DNA of 64,000 nt. Source: Lepus europaeus. Lineage: Eukaryota > Chordata > Mammalia > Lagomorpha > Leporidae. The position numbers and the translations under genes are program-made. Position 1 is the first letter of the stretch. Each line of letters starts with the position of its first letter. Below, piece after piece: positions 57,815 through 64,000 of the stretch. The stretch spans positions 11,443,294 through 11,507,293 of the forward strand of contig NC_084834.1 in assembly GCF_033115175.1 (NCBI RefSeq), read 5' to 3'. Below the pieces are notes generated by a model. The model was not told the origin of the DNA and did no database searches. It worked only from the letters and a program-made list of their open reading frames with translations.

Positions 57815-59073
57815 ATACATTCCAGCTATTTTAAGTAGAAAATTATTTAACATGGGAAACTGTGTGCTTCCATAATTGGGTGGGCTGAGCCATGGGCTCT
57901 AGCTTAGCACTCCAGGGAATGACACCACCAGGAGGAAGCTGGGGAATTGGGGCTGGCTGTTGGCTTCACAAGCACCCCACCATCTCTCCAATCCGGGGTC
58001 CTGAGTGTCAGCCCCCGGAGGTCAGTGACCATGCAAGAGAACTCTGCATCTAGGTGTCAACCTCAGATGCTGCTGCCGCTGCCCAGAAACCCAACAACAG
58101 CGCCAGCCCAGGAAGCTGGCGGTGGCCTTAGTGGCGCTTGGTGGCTCTGTGTACCTCCTTCGTGAAATGGCGTTTGCATTGAGAGCTGTAACGGCAACCA
58201 TAGCCGTAGCTCTTAGCCATAGCTCTTGGCCTCCAGTCTCTGCGGTGTAGGATGGTGCCCTTGCGGGAGCTTGGAGAACACGACAAGGGCCATCCTGGTA
58301 ACCACTGCTGAGCTGGGAACAGGGTGACCGTGGGAAGCTGGACAGAGATGTGTAGAGCCGTGTGGGCCCCTCTCAGCAAGTCCGCATGCCCGTTTGTGTC
58401 CTGCTCACGCCTAGGACAGCCTATGTCACCTGATTTGCCCTCAGGGTGCTGATGAGAGCATCCCTGGGCTGGAGGGAGTGCGACTCTCGGGGACTGTGAG
58501 GAGGGGTCTTGGTGATGGAAAAGAGGGCATTGGGCCCTGTCCTCCGTCCTGGGTGGTCCCCAGCCGGTGCAGGAAAGGCAGGGCCACCCTGTGCAGCCAC
58601 ACCCTTTAGCAGAAAGAATCCGTGATGCTTTTATTGCTGATAACCTCGCCTCTGAGCAGTGAAGCTGGGAGCCCCCACCGGACCCTGGGGAACAGGAAGA
58701 GAGAAAAGCTAACCCAAGGCGGGAGCCCCACAAGGCAGGCACTATACTGCCGGGGTGCTCAGTGGGACCAAACAGGCCCTTATCCTGGGTTCAGCCTGGT
58801 GCAGAGACCCTGGAGACCTTTGGGGGAACCTGGAAACCCTCAAGTTATTTGCAAGTTTACGTCTGCACACTGTTTTCTGGAGTCCATGCTTTTTCTCCTT
58901 GGATTCTCTTTAGGGCTCTGGAGTTTAAAAAAGATGAAGAATCTTAGCTATAATCATCATGTAAAATGAGTTTTTTTGGGTTTTGTGTTTTGTTTGTTTT
59001 AGGCTTGGCAAAGCAAACAGTCTCAGTGGTTTTTGATTCATGTCACAATGATGTCTGCTTACGCGCCCCCCCC
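57815..59073. other. Unassigned non-coding sequence
   Basis: About 1.26 kb without a recognisable repeat. The antisense 204-codon frame (58128-58742) has no family I recognise. Confidence 0.35.
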
Positions 59074-59219
59074 CCTTTTTTTGGGACAGGTAGAGTTAGA
59101 GAGAGAGATAGAGAGAAAGGTCTTCCCTCCCTCCATTGGTTCACCCCCAAAAGAGCCGCTACAGCCCAACCGGGACTAGAACCCGGGGAGGATTAGCCTA
59201 GTGAGCTTCGGCCCTGGCC
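59074..59219 (-). mobile_element. C-SINE with internal deletion
   Basis: TTTTTTTGGGACAGGTAGAGTTAGAG through CACCCCCAAAAGAGCCGCTACAGCCC, then AACCGGGACTAGAACCCGGGGAGGATTAGCC and the head remnant. About 170 bases of body are missing. Confidence 0.9.
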
Positions 59220-59989
59220 ATGCCCATTTTCAAGTTAGGAAAACCAAAGCCCATGAGTCGGTTGTGAGTCCCGAGTGAAGTCGGCCCTTGAGCCCGCACT
59301 TGGCCTGGGATCTGCCAGGGTCCTCAGTCTGCCCCTGCCCCATGAACCACCCTGTCCACCAGCCCCTGATCCTCTCCCCTGACCACCCCTTGCTTGGCGT
59401 GAGAAGCAGAGCGCGGCCTTCCTGCCCCGCCTGCCGCCGCCGACCACGAGTCAGGGAAAATGGACAGGCAAGCTCTCTGTGCCAAGGACGTTTGCAAAGG
59501 AAGGGAGGACGAGGCCAGCTCCCAGGTGGGACCAGGAAAGCCTTCCTGGAGGAGGTGATTTCTCAGCCACCGGAAGTCCATGGCAAGGAAGAGAGGGTGG
59601 GGCATTCACTGGGAAGGCGCAGAGCAGGGCTCATGGGCTGAAGAGGCAGAAGGAAACTGAACTTCTGCAGCACTGCTGTACCCGAATCCCAGGGAACCAG
59701 CACAGGCCTGGAGACGGAGACGTCACAGGCTCCAGGAAACCGGGGCTCCGAGCGGTGACTTGTCCAGGGTGACTGGCTTGTGAGTCGTGATAAAAGAAAC
59801 ACAGAAAATCTGCCCAAAATGGAGGAAAAAAAAACGCATTCACAAAATTCAGGAACTGTAGACATTATTTACATATGCCTAATTTATTCTTGGCAGTGTT
59901 CGTGCCAATCTTAACCAAAAATGTCCATACATTTTGGCATTTTAGAGCGATATTTTGTTGCTATAGTTACAGTGATGGTAAGGGATAAC
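59220..59989. other. Unassigned non-coding sequence
   Basis: GCTCCGAGCGGTGACTTGTCCAGGG (59743-59767) may be a MIR scrap; otherwise nothing. Confidence 0.3.
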
Positions 59990-60104
59990 AGGGAACAAAT
60001 CTGTATCAAAACATAACCTTGCAACCTTGATCTTAGACCACAAACAAAAGTTAAAGACCAACATCTAGGTGGATCAAAGACTTAAACATAAGAGCTCAAA
60101 CTGG

Positions 60105-60428
60105 GGCCGGCATTGTGGCCTAACAGGTTAAACCGCTGCCTGTAATGCTGGCATCCCATAGAGGCGCTGGTTCAAGTCCCAGCTGCTCCGCTTCCAACCC
60201 AGCTCCCTGCTAATGCACTCGGGAAAGCAGAGGAAGATGGCCCAAATCCTTGGGCCCCTGCACCCATGTGTGAGGCTTTGCAAGAAACTCCTGACTCTTG
60301 GCTTCAGCCTGGCCCAGCCCTGGCTGTTGCAGCCATTTGGGGAATGAACCAGTGGATGGACGATCTCTCTATCTCTACCTCTCTCTAACTCTGCCTTTCA
60401 GATAAATAAAATAAATCTGTAAATAAAA
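60105..60428 (+). mobile_element. C-SINE nested in L1M
   Basis: GGGGCCGGCATTGTGGCCTAAC to CTGCCTTTCAGATAAATAAAATAAATC. Flanks AAGAGCTCAAACT / AAAAGCTGAAGCT (10 of 13 match), a diverged duplication. Confidence 0.93.
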
Positions 60429-60711
60429 AAGCTGAAGCTGTAAAATTCTTTGAAGGAAACATAGGGTATATATATACTTCATGACACTGGATTTGGCAAT
60501 CATTTCTTGGCTATGACACAGAAAGCACAGACAAAGGGGGAAAAAGATGCATTAGACTACCACAAAATGAAGAAAATCTGTGCTAATGCATCCACAGAGT
60601 GAAAAGGCAACATAGGGGGAGGGAGGGAAAATATTTAAATCAAATACCTGATAAGGAACTAATATCATATATAAAGAAATACAACACAGAAAACAAACAG
60701 GGCCCCTTTTT

Positions 60712-61033
60712 AAAAAAAGTATTATTTATTTATTTGAAAGGCAGAGCTACAGAGAGGCAGAAGCAGAGAGAGGTCTTCCAACTGCTGGTTCACTCCCCAA
60801 ATGGCCACAATGGCCAGAGCTGAGCTAACCCACAGCCAAGAACCAGGAGCTTCCGCCTGGTCTCCCACGTGGATGCAGGGGCCCAAGAACTTGGGCCTTC
60901 TTCTACTGCTTTCCCACGCCATAGCAGAAGGCTGGATCAGAAGTGGAGCAGCTGGGATCCAAACCGGTGTCCATATGGGATGCTGGCACTGCAGGCAGCA
61001 GCCTCACCCACTATGCCACAGCGCTGGCTCCAG
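60712..61033 (-). mobile_element. C-SINE nested in L1M
   Basis: TTAAAAAAAGTATTATTTATTTATTTGAAAGGC to CTATGCCACAGCGCTGGCTCC. Confidence 0.93.
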
Positions 61034-61726
61034 CCCTCATTTCTTAAATGGGTAGAGGACTTGAATAAATAGTTCTCCAAAGATAATATCCAAATGGTCA
61101 GAAGGCACAGATATTCAACATCAATCATTAATCTTTAGAGAAATGCAAAGCAGAACTACAATGAGATACCATCTACAACCATTAGAAGATTGTAGAAAAA
61201 TTAAAATTACAAAAGTTAAAATTAAAAAAATTACAGAAAAATTAAAATTCAAATAAACAAGATAACGAATATCGGTGTGGATGTGAGTAAACTGGAACTT
61301 GTGCATTGCTGGTGGAAGTGTGAAGTGGTGCAGCCCTTGGAGAACAGTCTGGAAAACTTCCAGAAAATTTAACAGTGACATTATCACACCAGCCACGCAT
61401 TCCACTTCTGGGAACAGACCCGAAGAACTGCAAGCAGAATCTCAAAGGGATCTGAACACTGATGTTCACGTTCACATTATAGCATCATTCACAATAGCCC
61501 AGAAGTGGAAGCAGCTCCTGGGCCAGCAGATGAGTAGGTGAGGAAAATGCGGTCCAGCTCTGGAATGGAATAGCATGCAGCCCTAAAAAGAAGGGGTTCT
61601 GGGTACACGGCCACACAGATAACCCTGAGGACGTCATGCTGGTGAAATGAGCCGGCCACAGGAAGACAGACCCTGCCCCAGTCCTCCACAGGAGGCAGCC
61701 CGGTGCGGAGGCTCAGAGGCCAGAGC

Positions 61727-61745
61727 GGGGGTGGGGGGGTGGGGG
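61727..61745 (+). other. G-quadruplex candidate
   Basis: GGGGGTGGGGGGGTGGGGG gives four or more G3 tracts with one-base loops, inside the L1M 3' UTR. Confidence 0.5.
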
Positions 61746-61944
61746 CTGTGCTCTAAGGAGTAGGGAGTTTCAGTATTCAGGATGGAAGGCTCTGGAAATG
61801 GATGCTGGTGATGGTTGGGCAACAGGCGCCTGCTTCACCCTGCTGAACTGTACGCTTAAGAATGGGGAAGGTGGCAGATCTCATGTGACACACATTTTAC
61901 CATCAGTTTTAAAACCAATGTGTACGTGTCATTAAAATCACGGG

Positions 61945-62252
61945 GGCTGGCGCCGTGGCTCACTTGGTTAATCCTCTGCCTGCGGCGCCAGGTTCTGGTC
62001 CCGGTTGCTCCTCTTCCAGTCCAGCTCTCTGCTGTGGCCCAGGAGTGCAGTGGAGGATGGCCCAAGTGCTTGGGCCCCTGCACCTGCATAGGGGACCAGG
62101 AGGAAGCACCTGGCTCCTGGCTTCGGATTGGCGCAGCGCCGGCCATAGCGGCCATTTGGGGAGTGAACCAACAGAAGGAAGACCTTTCTCTCGGTCTCCC
62201 TCTCTCACTGTCTAACTCTATCTGTCAAATAAATAAAATAAAATAAAAAAAT
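61945..62252 (+). mobile_element. Young C-SINE
   Basis: GGGGGCTGGCGCCGTGGCTCACTTGG to CTAACTCTATCTGTCAAATAAATAAAATAAAATAAA. Confidence 0.93.
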
Positions 62253-62261
62253 GAATCGGGA

Positions 62262-62560
62262 ATCAGGCATTTGGTTTAGCAATTAAGTTTCTGGCTAAGA
62301 CCCCATTTCTTGTCTCCGAATGCCTGGGTTCTCCTTCCAGCTCTAGCTTCAGACTCCAGCTCCCTGCTAGTGTGTACTCTAGAAGGGAGCAGGTGAAGAC
62401 CCACGCCTGCCATCCACATGGGATACCTGGACTGAGTTCTCAGCACCTGGCTGGCCTGGCTGTTGTGAACATTGGGGAAGTGAACCACTTCGTAGTAACT
62501 TTCTTGCTCTCTTTGTGTCTCTAGCTCACTCTCTATATCCATGCCTCTCAAAATAAAAGG
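62262..62560 (+). mobile_element. Old C-SINE variant
   Basis: GGCATTTGGTTTAGCAATTAAGTTTCTGGC (a typical old head), CCACATGGGATACCTGGACTGAGTTC, ends CATGCCTCTCAAAATAAAAGG. Confidence 0.8.
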
Positions 62561-62563
62561 GTG

Positions 62564-62866
62564 TGGTGGGCGTTGTGGTACAGCAGGTTAAGCCACCACT
62601 GGGGTGCCTGGTTTGACTCCTGGCTGATCTGCTTCCCGTCCAGCTTCCTGGTAGCACACTAGATTCAAGGCACTAGATGGTGGCCCAAGTGCTCGGGTCC
62701 CTGCCACCCATGTGGGATGTCCAGATGGAGTTCAGGACTCCTGGCTTCAGCCTGGCCTAGCCCTGGTTGTTGTGAGCATTTGAGGAGTGAACCAGTGGCT
62801 AGAGACCTTGGTCAGTCCCTATCTATCTATCTATCTATCTATCTCTGTAATCTCTCAATGAAAATA
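62564..62866 (+). mobile_element. C-SINE with (ATCT)n replacing the CT tract
   Basis: GGTGGGCGTTGTGGTACAGC to AATCTCTCAATGAAAATAAC; (ATCT)n at 62819-62844. Confidence 0.88.
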
Positions 62867-63333
62867 ACTACATACACATTGAATTAAACAACAATAATTT
62901 AGGAAAGACGTGCATTAGAGAACAACTCCAGAGGTTTTTGTTCTCAACAGGGTCACAGATGTATTCCCAAGTTTCATAGGAGGGCTTTAACTGGGCCTGG
63001 TTCTCAGTCCCTCCCTTTTCTCCTTCCTGGGTTCTTTAGACATGAGCGAGGCCATGTCTGGGGTGGAAAGACAGTGGGAGGGCACACTTACAGCCCTACC
63101 ATACACCCCCTCAGCCGTCGGAGGCAGGCCTGCCTCCACGGACTGCAGCGAGGGCCTTAGGTATCTCCCCGACTCTACTCTAGCAGCTCTAACTCTGAAT
63201 CCCACCTAGGTAAGGACCATCCCAGCGAGTGCTAGCAGCAATCCCAAGCCCAACCACACGGCCCTCCCCACACCCAAACTCTGCTCTCCCAGCTCTACCC
63301 TGCAGATAGAATGAATCCCACCAGACTGAGAGG
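62867..63333. other. Unassigned non-coding sequence
   Basis: No repeat or exon recognised. Confidence 0.3.
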
Positions 63334-63348
63334 CCAGAGTGAACATTT

Positions 63349-63657
63349 TTTTTTTATTTGACAGGTAGAGTTAGACAGTGAGAGAGAGACAGAGAGAAAG
63401 GTCTTCCTTCTGTTGGTTCACCCCCAAATGGCCTCCCCTGGCCAGCGCTGCGCCGATCCGAAGCCAGGAGCCAGGTGCTTCCTCCTGGTCTCCCATGCGG
63501 GTGCAGGGCCCAAGCACCTGGGCCATCCTCCACTGCCTTCCCAGGCCACAGCAGAAAGCTGGACTGGAAGAGGAGCAACCGGGACTAGAACCTGGTGCCC
63601 ATATGGGATGCCGGCACCGCAGGTGGAGGATTAACCAAGTGAACCTCGGCGCTGGCC
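63349..63657 (-). mobile_element. Young C-SINE with 15-base duplication
   Basis: CCAGAGTGAACATTT (63334-63348) / CCAGAGTGAATATTT (63658-63672), one mismatch. T-run then ATTTGACAGGTAGAGTTAGACAGTGAG; head CCTCGGCGCTGGCC. Confidence 0.95.
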
Positions 63658-63672
63658 CCAGAGTGAATATTT

Positions 63673-63945
63673 TGAAGAGTTGCCTCTTGGGATCCGTTGA
63701 AGGGAGGAAAGGATATGGGGGGAAGCAGGTGAAGTGGGACAGGGAGCAGGAGGAGCAGGTGCCATCCTGCCTCCCGCCTTCCACCCTGGCTTCTTCCTGC
63801 TCTGTGGTCCAATGTGGGCCACTGACACTTTTTTTTTTTTTTTGGTCTCAGCTGCCCCTAGGCATTCACTCACTGATTCATTCTCTGCAAGTGCGTGCTG
63901 GATAATATAAAGGGCTGACCCCTATTGAGATCTGGTGCTATGTCA
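63673..63945. other. Unassigned sequence with a T-run at 63829-63843
   Basis: Nothing else recognised. Confidence 0.3.
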
Positions 63946-64000
63946 AGGGTTTATTTTTGTCTTAATTTATTAGAGACACAGAGAGATAGATATATAGACA
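63946..64000 (-). mobile_element. Start of a C-SINE cut by the window edge
   Basis: TTTATTTTTGTCTTAATTTATTAGAGACACAGAGAGATAG is the tail-side start of an old minus-strand copy. Confidence 0.65.

Larger units (their letters stand above)
59990..61935 (+). mobile_element. Old L1M (ORF2 C-terminal region plus 3' UTR), split by two C-SINEs
   Basis: GATCAAAGACTTAAACATAAGAGC, GACACTGGATTTGGCAATCATTTCTTGGC, GTGAAAAGGCAACATAGG, TGGGTAGAGGACTTGAATAAATAGTTCTCCAAAG, ATGCAAAGCAGAACTACAATGAGATACC, TTGCTGGTGGAAGTGTGAAGTGGTGCAGCC and CTGTACGCTTAAGAATGG follow L1 ORF2-end and 3' UTR order. Frames are destroyed. Confidence 0.88.

Noticed and set aside
58128..58742. 204-codon minus-strand frame ending in a basic, Tyr-rich stretch
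   Set aside because: The last 30 residues look briefly like a small basic protein, but nothing upstream supports a gene and no family is recognised.

Overview
The window is mammalian nuclear DNA, almost certainly from a lagomorph and most likely the European rabbit (Oryctolagus cuniculus). The evidence is about 55 copies of the tRNA-derived lagomorph C-SINE family. They share a head of the type GGGGCYGGCGCYGTGGC, a body containing AAGATGGCCCAAGTGCTTGG, a CT-rich tract, and a tail of AAATAAATAAA or TCTGTCAAAAA. There are no bacterial or phage genes, no CRISPR array and no operon structure. Nearly all open reading frames of 60-250 codons are chance frames through SINEs or GC-rich intron.

The only protein-coding gene I can support is PEBP4 (phosphatidylethanolamine-binding protein 4) on the + strand. 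Two of its exons are present. The start-codon exon (21908-22044) encodes a signal peptide and an acidic N-terminus. The next coding exon (36049-36175) encodes residues 44-86. The splice phases join cleanly into one 86-residue N-terminal segment. The lipid-binding core of the protein lies beyond the right edge. The upstream non-coding exon implied by the splice acceptor at 21906-21907 was not located.

Layout: 1-21.9 kb is the 5' flank or first intron. It holds dense C-SINEs (especially 1.8-5.2 kb), a MER5-type DNA transposon, an old antisense L1 (11.6-14.9 kb), a MaLR LTR with part of its internal region (14.9-16.1 kb), and an L1 3' end split by a SINE (17.9-18.7 kb). The interval 19.8-26.1 kb has no recognisable C-SINE and contains PEBP4 coding exon 1. 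The first intron shown (22.0-36.0 kb) holds an unclassified AT-richer block (22.7-27.1 kb), an antisense L1 3' part (27.4-28.8 kb), a four-part SINE pile-up (29.7-30.8 kb) and two SINE-interrupted MaLR LTRs. The interval 35.7-40.4 kb is again SINE-free and carries exon 2, a near-consensus CTCF motif and a small CpG cluster. From 40.4 kb to the end is intron, rich in SINE, L2, MIR and L1, with a local duplication at 47.3/48.8 kb and an old L1M remnant at 60-62 kb.

I found no novel gene system. The interesting material is structural: nested SINE insertions with readable target-site duplications, a paralogous empty site for one SINE, internally deleted SINE variants sharing a breakpoint region, tail-to-tail inverted SINE pairs, a small tailed retro-insert that is not a C-SINE, and a few candidate regulatory motifs. 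All element boundaries are by eye and should be read as plus or minus about 10-30 bases unless a target-site duplication is given.
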